Positions 18,834 to 28,308 of a stretch of DNA of 64,000 bases are shown here, in pieces. The position numbers and the translations under genes are program-made. Numbering within the stretch: position 1 is the first letter of the stretch; each line of letters starts with the position of its first letter. The notes below the pieces were generated by a model. That model saw only the letters and a program-made list of their open reading frames with translations, had not been told where the DNA came from and searched no databases. Source of the DNA: Acinetobacter nosocomialis NIPH 2119. Its GTDB lineage: Bacteria; Pseudomonadota; Gammaproteobacteria; Pseudomonadales; Moraxellaceae. The stretch spans positions 3,499,715 to 3,563,714 of the forward strand of contig NZ_KB849239.1 in assembly GCF_000368085.1 (NCBI RefSeq). Direction: 5' to 3'.

Positions 18834-19415
18834 ATGAATTCAATTTGTATTTTCTGTGGTTCATCTTTAGGTTCAGACCCAATCTTTCAACAAATTGCTC
18901 AATTAACCGGTCAAACTATTGCTAAACAAGGTAAAACTCTTGTTTATGGTGGTGGTCGTTCGGGTTTAATGGGCGTTGTCGCTGATAGTGCTTTACAAGC
19001 CGGTGGACAAGTCATTGGCGTCATTCCTCGTGCTTTAGTCGATCGCGAGTTAGCTCATCCCGGGCTGACAAGACTATATGTCGTCGAGAATATGCATGAG
19101 CGTAAGACCAAAATGGCAGATCTATCGGACGGTTTTATTGCTTTACCAGGTGGGGCAGGTACATTGGAAGAAATCTTTGAACAATGGACATGGGCACAAT
19201 TAGGTATTCATCAAAAGCCGTGTGCTTTTCTAAATGTAGCGGGCTTTTATGAAGATTTGCTTAAAATGGTTCAAGGAACTGTAGATAAAGGTTTTAGCCA
19301 AGCAAGGTTTGCCGATAAATTGATCGCTTCGGATAAAATTGAGGATATTCTTCAGCAATTTGAACAATATCAGCCGCCTGCTCCGAAATGGACAAATGCG
19401 GATGTTCAACCATAA
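18834..19415 (+). CDS. LOG-family protein (nucleotide 5'-monophosphate phosphoribohydrolase-like)
   Basis: LOG (LONELY GUY) family proteins hydrolyse cytokinin riboside 5'-monophosphates in plants. The bacterial members are thought to release ribose 5-phosphate from purine nucleotides. It is 193 residues. VYGGGRSGLMGVVAD (about 37-51) and PGGAGTLEEIFEQWTWAQLG (about 104-123) are the family signatures and hold the catalytic Arg/Glu residues. No Shine-Dalgarno precedes the ATG: the upstream bases are CGGTTTTTATACT. It is followed by a NUDIX hydrolase 14 bases downstream, probably co-transcribed, suggesting a nucleotide-sanitation pair. Confidence 0.92.
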   Translation: MNSICIFCGSSLGSDPIFQQIAQLTGQTIAKQGKTLVYGGGRSGLMGVVADSALQAGGQVIGVIPRALVDRELAHPGLTRLYVVENMHERKTKMADLSDGFIALPGGAGTLEEIFEQWTWAQLGIHQKPCAFLNVAGFYEDLLKMVQGTVDKGFSQARFADKLIASDKIEDILQQFEQYQPPAPKWTNADVQP

Positions 19416-19429
19416 ATGAGGTTAGATAG

Positions 19430-19831
19430 GTGAAAACAATTACGGTCGCCGCTGCGGTGATCTTAAATGAACAAAATGAATTATTGCTTGTTAGAAAGCG
19501 TAATACACAGGCTTTTATGCAAGTAGGCGGTAAACTGGAGCCGAATGAGGCTCCGGAAACTGCTATACAACGTGAAATCTTGGAAGAAGTAGGTAGCCCA
19601 TGTATAATAGAGCGGTTTATAGGCCGTTTTGAGACAGCAGCAGCCAATGAACCGGATCATACGCTGATTAGTCATTTATATTTAGTTCGTTTGAAACAGT
19701 CTCCACAAATTGCAGCCGAGATTGCTGAAATGAAGTGGATAAAATTTAATGATTCCGAGACAAAACTTGCGCCATTAACCAAAGAAATTGTAATTCCGTG
19801 GTGTGAGCAGAACTTATCTACAACTCTATAA
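19430..19831 (+). CDS. NUDIX hydrolase
   Basis: This is a 133-residue Mg2+-dependent pyrophosphohydrolase of unknown substrate. The Nudix box GX5EX7REUXEEXG is complete: it runs from G-KLEPN-E at about residue 35 to REILEEVG at about 49-56. A GTG at 19430 opens the frame (VKTITVAAAVIL). AGGTTAGATAGG precedes it. It lies 14 bases after the LOG gene and converges with comF, leaving almost no intergenic space (2 bp). Confidence 0.9.
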   Translation: MKTITVAAAVILNEQNELLLVRKRNTQAFMQVGGKLEPNEAPETAIQREILEEVGSPCIIERFIGRFETAAANEPDHTLISHLYLVRLKQSPQIAAEIAEMKWIKFNDSETKLAPLTKEIVIPWCEQNLSTTL

Positions 19832-19833
19832 TT

Positions 19834-20469
19834 TTAATATGATGTAGATGAAGCAGCAGCTAGGCAACTTGCATAAATAGATGTGCACCCTAGCTGTTTT
19901 AGCGCCTGACTTAAAGCGTGAATTGAACTTCCTGTTGTGATTACATCATCAATAATCAGCACACGACGGTAACGCCGTTTTTCTTGAGTCATCGCAACAA
20001 ATTGCTGTTCAATATTTTCAAATCTTTCGAGTCGAGACAACCCTTTTTGAGAGCGTTCATTTAGGCGCTGCACAGGCTGCCAAACAGGTATTTTTAATTG
20101 TTTACTTAAAAGTTTGGCGAGCAATAATGATTGATTAAAACCACGTTCAGTTAAGCGTTGTTTAGAAATAGGCATAGGTACTATGGCTTGTACCTTAGGA
20201 AATTTTATTTGCTGTAAAACCTCGGCAAGTAAGGTTTGATAGTGTAATTTTTGTTCATATTTGTACTGCTGAATTATGCGGTTAATTGGATATGCGTAGT
20301 GGCAAGCCACAAGAACAGATTGATCATTGCGCTGAACTGTTTGCTTAAGCCACGGTAGTTGTTCCCAACATTCTTTACAAAGTGAATATTTTTCCCGTGT
20401 TCCTATTTCACATAATAGGCAAGGGGACAATAACTGAAAAAGATATTGAGGATTGAACAACTTAAACAT
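19834..20469 (-). CDS. comF: ComF-family phosphoribosyltransferase-like protein
   Basis: ComF proteins are needed for DNA uptake in natural transformation, a well-known trait of Acinetobacter. The protein starts at 20469 (MFKLFNPQ, 211 residues) or two codons earlier. The N-terminus has Cys pairs of a zinc-finger-like module (CLLCE and CKECW, about 17-40). The C-terminal half has the PRTase fold with VLIIDDVITTGSS (about 170-182), the PRPP-binding signature. The start overlaps the end of recG by about eight bases, so the two genes are translationally coupled. Confidence 0.88.
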   Translation of the reverse strand: MFKLFNPQYLFQLLSPCLLCEIGTREKYSLCKECWEQLPWLKQTVQRNDQSVLVACHYAYPINRIIQQYKYEQKLHYQTLLAEVLQQIKFPKVQAIVPMPISKQRLTERGFNQSLLLAKLLSKQLKIPVWQPVQRLNERSQKGLSRLERFENIEQQFVAMTQEKRRYRRVLIIDDVITTGSSIHALSQALKQLGCTSIYASCLAAASSTSY

Positions 20470-22507
20470 AAGCATATCGAGGTGCTTCAGGTAGCCAGCG
20501 TTTTAAGAGGGCGTCAGCTTGCTCAGGGTAATCTTTTAGAACTTGTTGTGCGACGTAATGTGCTTGACTCAGTAAATGATCATCTCGTTCTAAACGTGCG
20601 ACACGGAAGCCCATATCACCTGTCTGTTTTGTTCCTAATAATTCACCCGGACCTCGTAATTCAAGGTCTTTTTCAGCAATGACAAAGCCGTCGTTACTTT
20701 CTCTTAAAATTGAAAGTCTTTCTTGCCCATTTTGTGAAAGTGGGGGTTTATAGAGAAGAACACAAAAACTAGCCTTTGCACCTCGTCCGACACGACCTCG
20801 TAATTGGTGTAGTTGTGAAAGACCTAAGCGTTCAGCATTTTCAATGACCATAATTGAGGCATTAGGTACATCTACCCCAACCTCAATAACAGTTGTTGCA
20901 ATTAGCAGTTGAAGTTCATTGTTTTTAAATGCTTGCATGACAGATTGCTTTTCATCAGCTTTCATTTTGCCATGAACCAAACCAATATTAAGTTCAGGAA
21001 AGCGCTCTTTCATTTCTTGATAAGTGGCTTCCGCAGCTTGAGCATCTAAAGTTTCGGACTGTTCAACCAGAGTACATACCCAGTAGGCTTGTTTACCTTC
21101 TCGGCAATTTGTAGCAATTCGATTTAGCACTTCTTCACGACGATCTAGCGGAATTGTGACGGTCTGAATTGGAGTTCGGCCTGGCGGCAATTCATCAATA
21201 ATCGATGTATCCAAATCGCCATAAGCACTCATTGCTAATGTTCTAGGAATTGGCGTTGCAGTCATGACGAGTTGATGTGGTGTGAGTTGTTCTGCACCTT
21301 TGTTGCGTAAGGCTAATCGTTGATCCACCCCAAAGCGGTGCTGCTCATCAATAATCACGAGCCCTAGTTTGGCAAACTCAACATTATCTTGAAACAAAGC
21401 ATGCGTACCTACAATAAGCTCGGCCTGGCCTTCTTTGATTTGTTGTTCAGCTTGTGTTCGTGCTTTACCTTTTTGTTTGCCTGACAGCCAAGCTACTGTA
21501 ATACCTAAAGGTTCAAACCAGCGTTTAAAATTTAAATAATGCTGCTCTGCTAAAATTTCGGTAGGTGCCATTAAGGCAACTTGCCAATCTGCTTCTAAGG
21601 CATGACATGCCGCAACTGCCGCAACTAAAGTTTTACCTGCACCTACATCACCTTGTACCAAGCGTAACATCGGTTGGTGTTGTTTTAAGTCGCTTAAAAT
21701 TTCTTTTGATACACGCTTTTGTGCGTTGGTCATTTGAAAGGGAAGAGCTTCTAACAGTTTTTTTGCAAGTACTTTACTACTCGGAAAAGCAGGTGAGGTA
21801 ATTTGACGAATATAAGCACGTCGCGTGAGAAGGCTAATTTGATGTGCGACCAACTCTTCAAAAATAAGGCGTTGCTGAGCAGGATGAGACCCTTGGGCCA
21901 ATTGAATCATATTGGCATCGACAGGTGGCTCATGAATGTAATGTAGGGCTTCTTTGAGTGCGTATCCATTTGTATATTGTTTAGGAAGCAGCTCAGGTAG
22001 AGCATCACTATGATGCTTCAACGCTTGTTTAACATATTCACGTAACTTAGGTTGCGTTAAACCATCAGTACTTGGGTAAATTGCCGTGAGCTGCGTTTTG
22101 GGTAGAGGCGTATGCTCATTAATGAGCTGAATTTCTGGATGATAAAGCTCAAGTCCTCGTGCACCTACGCGAACTTCACCAAAAATACGTAAACGATGGC
22201 CTGGTTTTATTTTGTCGGTTAAATTTTTATAAATATGATAAAAGCGTAAAGTCACCTTACCAAATTCATCTTGTATTAATGCGGCCATAGATTTACGTTT
22301 ACCTGGAGGGAAATCAACAGATTTGACTTCACCCTCGAGTAAATAACTACGACCAACCACCAATTGATTCATAGGAATAATGGTACTGCGATCTTCATAA
22401 TCACGGGGCAGATGAAACAGTAAATCATCTGTGGTAAAAATATTTAGTTTTTCGAGTAGGGCTGCTGAAGCCGATCCAACGCCTTGTAACTGATGGACTG
22501 AAGTCAT
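20462..22507 (-). CDS. recG: ATP-dependent DNA helicase RecG
   Basis: RecG remodels stalled forks and branched DNA, driving fork reversal and migration. It is 681 residues, the usual length. The N-terminal wedge domain with an OB fold (about 1-180) is followed by helicase motifs: GDVGAGKT (Walker A), APTEILAEQH, DEQHRFG (motif II), TATPIPRT, and the C-terminal domain with QLRGRVGRG. It overlaps comF downstream. It begins 20 bases from the divergently transcribed epimerase gene. Confidence 0.96.
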   Translation of the reverse strand: MTSVHQLQGVGSASAALLEKLNIFTTDDLLFHLPRDYEDRSTIIPMNQLVVGRSYLLEGEVKSVDFPPGKRKSMAALIQDEFGKVTLRFYHIYKNLTDKIKPGHRLRIFGEVRVGARGLELYHPEIQLINEHTPLPKTQLTAIYPSTDGLTQPKLREYVKQALKHHSDALPELLPKQYTNGYALKEALHYIHEPPVDANMIQLAQGSHPAQQRLIFEELVAHQISLLTRRAYIRQITSPAFPSSKVLAKKLLEALPFQMTNAQKRVSKEILSDLKQHQPMLRLVQGDVGAGKTLVAAVAACHALEADWQVALMAPTEILAEQHYLNFKRWFEPLGITVAWLSGKQKGKARTQAEQQIKEGQAELIVGTHALFQDNVEFAKLGLVIIDEQHRFGVDQRLALRNKGAEQLTPHQLVMTATPIPRTLAMSAYGDLDTSIIDELPPGRTPIQTVTIPLDRREEVLNRIATNCREGKQAYWVCTLVEQSETLDAQAAEATYQEMKERFPELNIGLVHGKMKADEKQSVMQAFKNNELQLLIATTVIEVGVDVPNASIMVIENAERLGLSQLHQLRGRVGRGAKASFCVLLYKPPLSQNGQERLSILRESNDGFVIAEKDLELRGPGELLGTKQTGDMGFRVARLERDDHLLSQAHYVAQQVLKDYPEQADALLKRWLPEAPRYAYV

Positions 22508-22527
22508 GTCCCCTCAACGAGTTCTCT

Positions 22528-23343
22528 ATGCATATATTATTTATCGGTTATGGTAAAACATCTCAGCGTGTTGCTAAACAACTATTTGAGACAGGACATC
22601 AAATTACCACAATCAGCCGTAGCGAAAAAACAGATCCTTACGGGAAACACCTCGTACAGGATATTTTTACACTTGATTTAAGTGAAATTGAGCCTGTAGA
22701 TGTAGTGTATATTTTACTTTCTCCAGAGGATAGTACAGTTCAAGGTTATCAACATACTTACGTGGATAGTATTGAGCCTATTCGACAGGCCTTAAAATCA
22801 CATCCAGTCAAAAGATTAATTGTGGTGTCATCTACGCGGGTATATGGTGAAAATTCTGGTGAAACTATTAATGATGATAGTGAGATTCACCCGAATGATG
22901 CTCAAGGACATATCCTGCATAATATGGAATTGCTTTGGCAGAAATACTTTCCAGCTCAGTGCGTGATTGTACGTCCTACCGGGATTTATGGTACTTCGAT
23001 TGACCGATTAAAACGCATGGCTGAAAACACGCAGACCTATCCCAATATTCACTATAGTAATCGTATTCATATCGATGATTTAGCAAGATTTTTAGCATTT
23101 TTAGCCGATTTTGAAAAACCGCATAAGAGTTATCTTGTTGCAAATAATGCCCCTGTACCTTTACATGAGGTTTTACTGTGGTTCCAAAGTCAGTTGGATT
23201 TACCACTTCTTACTTTAGATTCAGCTCATGTTTCAGGTAAAAAAATATATGCGAAACATTTATTTGAAACAGGTTTTCAGCTTGAACACCCAATTTGCTT
23301 TAATGACTATTTATTATGTTTAAATGCTCATGGTACAAATTAA
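22528..23343 (+). CDS. NAD(P)-dependent epimerase/dehydratase-like protein (YeeZ-like)
   Basis: This 271-residue protein has a Rossmann fold of the SDR/epimerase type. It begins with a dinucleotide-binding segment MHILFIGYGKTSQRVA. SSTRVYGENSGE (about 91-102) corresponds to the strand with the Ser/Tyr region. PTGIYGT (about 151-157) and IHIDDLA (about 172-178) match NAD-dependent epimerases. The substrate is unknown. It lies divergent to recG and just upstream of the solute-binding protein gene with a 52-base gap; whether they are co-transcribed is unclear. Confidence 0.8.
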   Translation: MHILFIGYGKTSQRVAKQLFETGHQITTISRSEKTDPYGKHLVQDIFTLDLSEIEPVDVVYILLSPEDSTVQGYQHTYVDSIEPIRQALKSHPVKRLIVVSSTRVYGENSGETINDDSEIHPNDAQGHILHNMELLWQKYFPAQCVIVRPTGIYGTSIDRLKRMAENTQTYPNIHYSNRIHIDDLARFLAFLADFEKPHKSYLVANNAPVPLHEVLLWFQSQLDLPLLTLDSAHVSGKKIYAKHLFETGFQLEHPICFNDYLLCLNAHGTN

Positions 23344-23422
23344 AATTTAGACTAAACTTTAAATAACAATAGAAATACCAGAAGAGGCAATCAAATTGCC
23401 GATAAAGAAAAAAAGGTTGCAA

Positions 23423-24409
23423 GTGAAGAAATTTTGTTTAGCTCTTATTTTGAGCGTAATGTCAGTTGCGAGTTGGGCTCAAGATCAGGTGTGGTGTACA
23501 TATGATCCTATGGGTACCCAAGGGGATATAACGCGTCGTTTAAACGACATTCGATTATATGCTCAGCAATATCAAGTCAAGTTCAAGGTCGTCAGTTATC
23601 AAAAAGAGCAGCAAGCTATACAAGCTTTTGATGAAGGGAAATGTTCCGGTCTAGCAGCCAGTAACTTTAATACTTATCAGTACAATCATTTTATGGGGAG
23701 TAGTTCGGGTATTGGTCTTATACCTAATAACCGAACCGCTCGAAATTTATTGCAGCTTTTAAACCATCCTACAATTGAGAAAAAACTCATTAATCAAGAC
23801 TATGAAGTGGTCGGTATGATTCCAGTAGGAACAGCTTACATGGTCATGAAAAACAAAAAAATATCAAAAGTTGCACAGCTTAGAGGCCAGCGAGTCGGAG
23901 TCTTGGCTAATAATCCGCCACAGCAGGCTTTGGTGAGAAGTGTAGGGGCGCAGCCAGTCTATGTTGATTTATCCAATGCAATTGCCCAGTTCCAGCAAAA
24001 TAAAATCGATATTATGCCTGCACCGATTTATGGTCTTTTACCTTATAACTTACAGAAAGATTTCGGGCCAGACACTCAAGTGATTAATTTTCCATTGGCT
24101 TATTTCGGGGTAAATCTAATTATTAAACCTCAAGCTTATCCTGCCAATTTTGGACGAAAAATTCGGGCTTGGTTTGTGCAAAATAGTCAATTACTAACGA
24201 ATAGAGCAATGCAGTGGGAAAATCATTTACCTGCCTATTATTGGGTAGATGTTTCTTTTTACGAAAAGCAGAGCTATGACATTATGGTGGCCAAAATACG
24301 GAATCAATATGTTCGCTCTGGATATTATGATGCATACTTTGTTGAGCTAATGAAACGCTTACGTTGTATCGATGATCCACGTTACTTTGAATGTTCTATG
24401 CGTCGATAA
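23423..24409 (+). CDS. Putative TRAP-like periplasmic solute-binding protein
   Basis: This secreted binding protein of about 328 residues resembles the family often labelled 'putative solute-binding protein', distantly like TRAP DctP. I chose the GTG at 23423, which has AAAGG six bases upstream and gives a clean signal peptide (KKFCLALILSVMSVASWA, cut before QDQVW). A TTG at 23396 with AGAGG upstream is the alternative. Visible motifs are WCTYDPMGTQGD near the mature start, then EGKCSGLAASNF. Cys pairs near both ends may form disulfides. The C-terminus has CIDDPRYFEC. No permease is adjacent; a TRAP-like permease lies at 56.9 kb. Confidence 0.72.
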   Translation: MKKFCLALILSVMSVASWAQDQVWCTYDPMGTQGDITRRLNDIRLYAQQYQVKFKVVSYQKEQQAIQAFDEGKCSGLAASNFNTYQYNHFMGSSSGIGLIPNNRTARNLLQLLNHPTIEKKLINQDYEVVGMIPVGTAYMVMKNKKISKVAQLRGQRVGVLANNPPQQALVRSVGAQPVYVDLSNAIAQFQQNKIDIMPAPIYGLLPYNLQKDFGPDTQVINFPLAYFGVNLIIKPQAYPANFGRKIRAWFVQNSQLLTNRAMQWENHLPAYYWVDVSFYEKQSYDIMVAKIRNQYVRSGYYDAYFVELMKRLRCIDDPRYFECSMRR

Positions 24410-24441
24410 AATAAAAGGCAACCTGAGTTGCCTTTTATTTT
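24408..24441. terminator. Bidirectional terminator before plsB
   Basis: AAAATAAAAGGCAAC (24408-24422) pairs with GTTGCCTTTTATTTT (24427-24441), between convergent genes. Confidence 0.9.
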
Positions 24442-24451
24442 GACTAAAAAT

Positions 24452-27025
24452 TTAAGATTTCTTACGTTTTAAACGGCGTTTAGCTTGTTGAGAAGCCATT
24501 GCTTCAAGGGCTTCTTTTAACTCTTCATCAGTAAAGGTGGTGATGTGTTGCAACATCTGTAACGTTACTTCATCAAGTACTAACTGTGCGCCTGCTGCCA
24601 TTTGACGGAAATTATCATCAAACTCGATTTGGCCTTGGTCATTCGTTCGAATGTAATTTTGTTGAGTTAAGACTTTGATAAAGCTTTGGAACAATGCTTT
24701 GTCAAAGAACTCTGGAGAATTAAACTCATAAAGTACAGACAAACGTTGGCCTAACAAATGACTTAACTCTTCAACTTGTTTTGTTGAAATATTGCCTGAA
24801 CCACGCTGAGTGATTAAAGCTAACGTCATGTAATAACGCTCAAGACTTTGTTTAACAGGTGTCGCCAATACAACAAGCTGATTGTGCTCTTCAGTATTTG
24901 GTGCAGAGCTAATCAAGTTACCTTCATCATCTTGCTCAATAAGTTTTGATTGAACTAATGCATCTGCATATTGTTCAATCTGTTCTTTAAGTTCACTACT
25001 TTTCCATTTAAGGAATAGTTCAGCTTTTAAGAACGGGTAAAGTGTATAGATGACATTACTTAAATCAGTACGACTGATTTTTCCGTTATGCTCAACAAGA
25101 GATGCAACCAATGAAGGTAAAACGAAAGCATGTAAAATGTTATTACGGAAATAAGTGAGGAGAACGGCTTGGTTATCTTCAATCGCAATAATGTCACCAA
25201 GAGCATGCTGTACGCGCTTAATGAGTTTAAGTTTTAAGCCGTAAGCAATAATTTCCTTGCCAGATAAAGGCGTTACTTCTGTACGTGCATCATAAGGGAA
25301 ATTTGATGCCAAATTGCGATAAGCTTCAAGCTGTTTAATACAGATTTCTTCATCAAGCGTATGCTTTGGTGTTGCAAGTAAAATAATTGAAAGTAAAGAA
25401 ACCGGGTTAATCACTACCGCACGGTTAATATTCTCTAAAATTGCATTTGCAGAGCTATTCACTGCTTCTGAAACAGCTGGTGGTACTGGGTCATCATTCT
25501 TTTCAATGTAGACATTTTCTGCATTGTGCTGTTTAAGCAAGTCGTCTAGAAAAACAGGTTCACCAAAGTTAACGTGTACCTTACCGAAAATGCGTTCAAT
25601 TTTTCGAAGTGTTTTTAAAATACCAAAAATAGACTCAGCTTCTTTTGGTTTACCTTGCATTTCGCCTACATAGGTTGAACCTTCCATAAGGCGCTCATAA
25701 CCAATGTAAGTTGGCACAAATACAATTGGCTTGGCACGGCCACGTAAATGGCTATGAACTGTCATTGCGAGCATGCCAGTTTTCGGTGGTAATAAACGAC
25801 CTGTACGTGAACGTCCACCTTCAATAAAGTATTCAAGTGGTGTGTTGCGAGAAAGAATACTATATAAATATTCTTTAAATACCGAAGTATAAAGGCCATT
25901 ACCTCGGAAAGAGCGGCGAATAAAGAAGGCACCGCCACCACGTAAAAGCTGACCAACGAAAGGTAAGTTTAAGTTGTCGCCCGCAGCAATATACGGAACC
26001 ATCAAACCACGTTTATAGATCACATAAGACAGTAATAAGTAGTCAATATGGCTACGGTGACATGGTGTGTACACAATTTCATAGTCTTTTGCGAGCTCAC
26101 GAACAGTGCTGAAGTTATGAACTTCTACCCCGTCATAAAGCTGAGTCCATAAGCGTGTTAATGCTAAATCTGCAAAACGAACTGCTGAGTGAGAATAGTC
26201 AGATACGATTTCGTTGACATAACCAATCGCACGGCGCTCTGCTTCAAGCATGCTGATTTTGCCACGAATACTTTCGCGTCGAATAGCTTCTTGAACATCA
26301 CGAGACTTTAATACCGACTGCATGACATTGCGGCGATCTGATAAGTCAGGTCCTAAAACAACTTCACGTTGGCGGTCAAGATAGTCATTTAAAGTGCTCA
26401 CAATATAAGTCGCTGGTGAAAGGTTCGGATAATGCTGTTGAGCATATTCAACGAGGTCACGCAAAGACTGTGGTTCATGGAACTCTAAATAAGATTGACG
26501 ACCATGTAAACCAATATTCACAAGCTGTTTAACAGTACTTGGTGTTGCCCATGTGTCTGAGAACAATAGCTTAAACCAAGAGTCTTCTTTATCTGGAGAG
26601 CGGCCCCATAAAACGGTTACTGGAACCAGTTCTATATCGAGCTCAGGATTTGCTTGTAAAACTTCAATCAGTTTAATTAAACGAGGTGGAAAAGCATGAG
26701 GAGGGGGATTTAATAGGTTATTTTCATCATTATGTTGTAAAAATAAAACTGATGCTTTTTCCTGATGAGAACCGATGACTAACGGATCTAATGCAGGTTT
26801 TAAATTTAAACGGCGAGTTTCCCCATCCACCACTAACGCATTACTGCGAGAATGATTTTGCAAGACGTAGCACACTACCTTTTGGCGCTCAGTCTTTGCT
26901 TCAGTTTCCGATGTTTCTGATACTGGTTCAGTAGGAACTTCCCCAAGAACATGTGGTGTTACCACGAGGTCAAGTAGCTTACTTGAAAGCCGACGATACA
27001 TTTGACCAAACCCACTCTTGGACAT
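24452..27025 (-). CDS. plsB: Glycerol-3-phosphate 1-O-acyltransferase
   Basis: PlsB acylates sn-glycerol 3-phosphate at position 1, the first committed step of phospholipid synthesis, at the inner membrane. At 857 residues it is slightly longer than E. coli PlsB (about 807). The acyltransferase blocks are all visible: CHRSHIDYLLLSYV (HX4D motif, about 328-341), FFIRRSFRGN, FIEGGRSRTGRLLPPK (about 412-427) and FVPTYIGYERL (about 447-457). A Thr/Glu-rich linker lies near residues 33-50. The C-terminal end is basic. It is transcribed alone and is divergent from tesB. Confidence 0.95.
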   Translation of the reverse strand: MSKSGFGQMYRRLSSKLLDLVVTPHVLGEVPTEPVSETSETEAKTERQKVVCYVLQNHSRSNALVVDGETRRLNLKPALDPLVIGSHQEKASVLFLQHNDENNLLNPPPHAFPPRLIKLIEVLQANPELDIELVPVTVLWGRSPDKEDSWFKLLFSDTWATPSTVKQLVNIGLHGRQSYLEFHEPQSLRDLVEYAQQHYPNLSPATYIVSTLNDYLDRQREVVLGPDLSDRRNVMQSVLKSRDVQEAIRRESIRGKISMLEAERRAIGYVNEIVSDYSHSAVRFADLALTRLWTQLYDGVEVHNFSTVRELAKDYEIVYTPCHRSHIDYLLLSYVIYKRGLMVPYIAAGDNLNLPFVGQLLRGGGAFFIRRSFRGNGLYTSVFKEYLYSILSRNTPLEYFIEGGRSRTGRLLPPKTGMLAMTVHSHLRGRAKPIVFVPTYIGYERLMEGSTYVGEMQGKPKEAESIFGILKTLRKIERIFGKVHVNFGEPVFLDDLLKQHNAENVYIEKNDDPVPPAVSEAVNSSANAILENINRAVVINPVSLLSIILLATPKHTLDEEICIKQLEAYRNLASNFPYDARTEVTPLSGKEIIAYGLKLKLIKRVQHALGDIIAIEDNQAVLLTYFRNNILHAFVLPSLVASLVEHNGKISRTDLSNVIYTLYPFLKAELFLKWKSSELKEQIEQYADALVQSKLIEQDDEGNLISSAPNTEEHNQLVVLATPVKQSLERYYMTLALITQRGSGNISTKQVEELSHLLGQRLSVLYEFNSPEFFDKALFQSFIKVLTQQNYIRTNDQGQIEFDDNFRQMAAGAQLVLDEVTLQMLQHITTFTDEELKEALEAMASQQAKRRLKRKKS

Positions 27026-27300
27026 AAGAACTCCTACTTCTTAAAGACAAATCCCAGCACCAAATGCAGAGGGTAATTATTTTGAGGCATTTATTAAAAA
27101 AAACAATATGCTACTTTCTTATAAATTATAATGCTTTTGGCATTTTTTATCGTTAAAAATCGTATTTTTAGCTGCTTTAAGGGCAATGTTCGTCAGAAGT
27201 TGACTGATTGTTCCATGTACAAATAGTTTTTTATGGCACAATAGATTCTACACATCTGTCCTTTAATACCAATTTTGCCTGCAATATGAAGGTATCTCTC

Positions 27301-28173
27301 ATGAATGCGTTAACCCAAGAACTGGTTGAGCTGCTCACTTTAGAAAAGCTTGAAGAAAATATTTACCGTGGAATTAGCCGTAATTTGGTCGGTAAACGTG
27401 TTTTTGGAGGTCAAGTTTTAGGGCAGGCTTTACGTGCAGCTTCTTATACAACTGACCGTCCCGCGCATTCTATGCACGCTTACTTTTTATATGGTGGCGA
27501 TATTAATGCTCCAATCATCTATGAAGTAGATCGCTTGCGTGATGGAAAAAGCTTTGTCAGTCGTCAGGTTCGGGCAGTCCAACATGGACGAGTTATTTTC
27601 TCTGCAATGGTATCTTTCGCCAATCCTGAAGAAGGCTTGAACTACCAACATTCAGAACCAGAATATCCAGCTCCTGAGACGTTAAAGTCGGAAAATGAAC
27701 TGAAAGAAGGTATTCTTAATTTTGTACCGGAAAATGTTCGTGCAAGTTTCATGCGTGAACGTCATGTTGAAATACGACCGATTGATCCAGTCAATCCATT
27801 TCAACCACAACCGGAAGCGCCATATAATGCGCACTATATCCGTACCCATGACCGTATTCCAAAACAACTCGATGATATCGCTTTACATCAAGCAATTGTG
27901 GCGTTTTATTCGGACTTTACTTTGATGACTACGGCTTTAAGACCACATGGTCTTAGCTATATTTCTCCAAGTTTGCAGTGTGCCAGTATTGATCATGCCA
28001 TTTATTTCCATCGCCCACTTCGCGCTGATGAATGGATGCTCTATGACATGGAAGCAACAGTTAGTGCAGCTTCTCGTGGTTTGAATTTTGGCCGTATGTG
28101 GCAAAATGGCCAACTTGTATGTAGTACGGTACAAGAGGGTTTAATTCGTTTGCGGGAAATTGAAACACAGTAA
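27301..28173 (+). CDS. tesB: Acyl-CoA thioesterase II
   Basis: TesB hydrolyses acyl-CoA thioesters to free fatty acid and CoA. I chose the ATG at 27301 (MNALTQELVELL, 290 residues), preceded by GAAGG eight bases upstream; an open extension of 31 codons upstream is unlike the family. The protein is a double hot-dog. FGGQVLGQALRAA is in the first, and HSMHAYFLYGGD and LSYISPSLQCASIDHAIYFHR are in the central and second parts, with the Asp of the catalytic triad in the latter. WMLYDMEATVSAASRGLNFGRMW is the typical C-terminal segment. It is divergent from plsB, with which it shares a 275-bp interval holding no other gene that I can support. Confidence 0.93.
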   Translation: MNALTQELVELLTLEKLEENIYRGISRNLVGKRVFGGQVLGQALRAASYTTDRPAHSMHAYFLYGGDINAPIIYEVDRLRDGKSFVSRQVRAVQHGRVIFSAMVSFANPEEGLNYQHSEPEYPAPETLKSENELKEGILNFVPENVRASFMRERHVEIRPIDPVNPFQPQPEAPYNAHYIRTHDRIPKQLDDIALHQAIVAFYSDFTLMTTALRPHGLSYISPSLQCASIDHAIYFHRPLRADEWMLYDMEATVSAASRGLNFGRMWQNGQLVCSTVQEGLIRLREIETQ

Positions 28174-28183
28174 ACTTATTTAT

Positions 28184-28213
28184 AAAGCCATCTCATAAGA
28201 TGGCTTTTTTATT
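28184..28213 (+). terminator. Terminator of tesB
   Basis: AAAGCCATCT (28184-28193) pairs with AGATGGCTTT (28198-28207), followed by T's. Confidence 0.88.
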
Positions 28214-28308
28214 TTAATTGAAAGGATGTGACAAAAAATTGCTCGAATGAAAAGCAAGCTCATGTCATATTTGCAAAAGGATTGCCTACTGAAAAAAATA
28301 ATGCTGAT

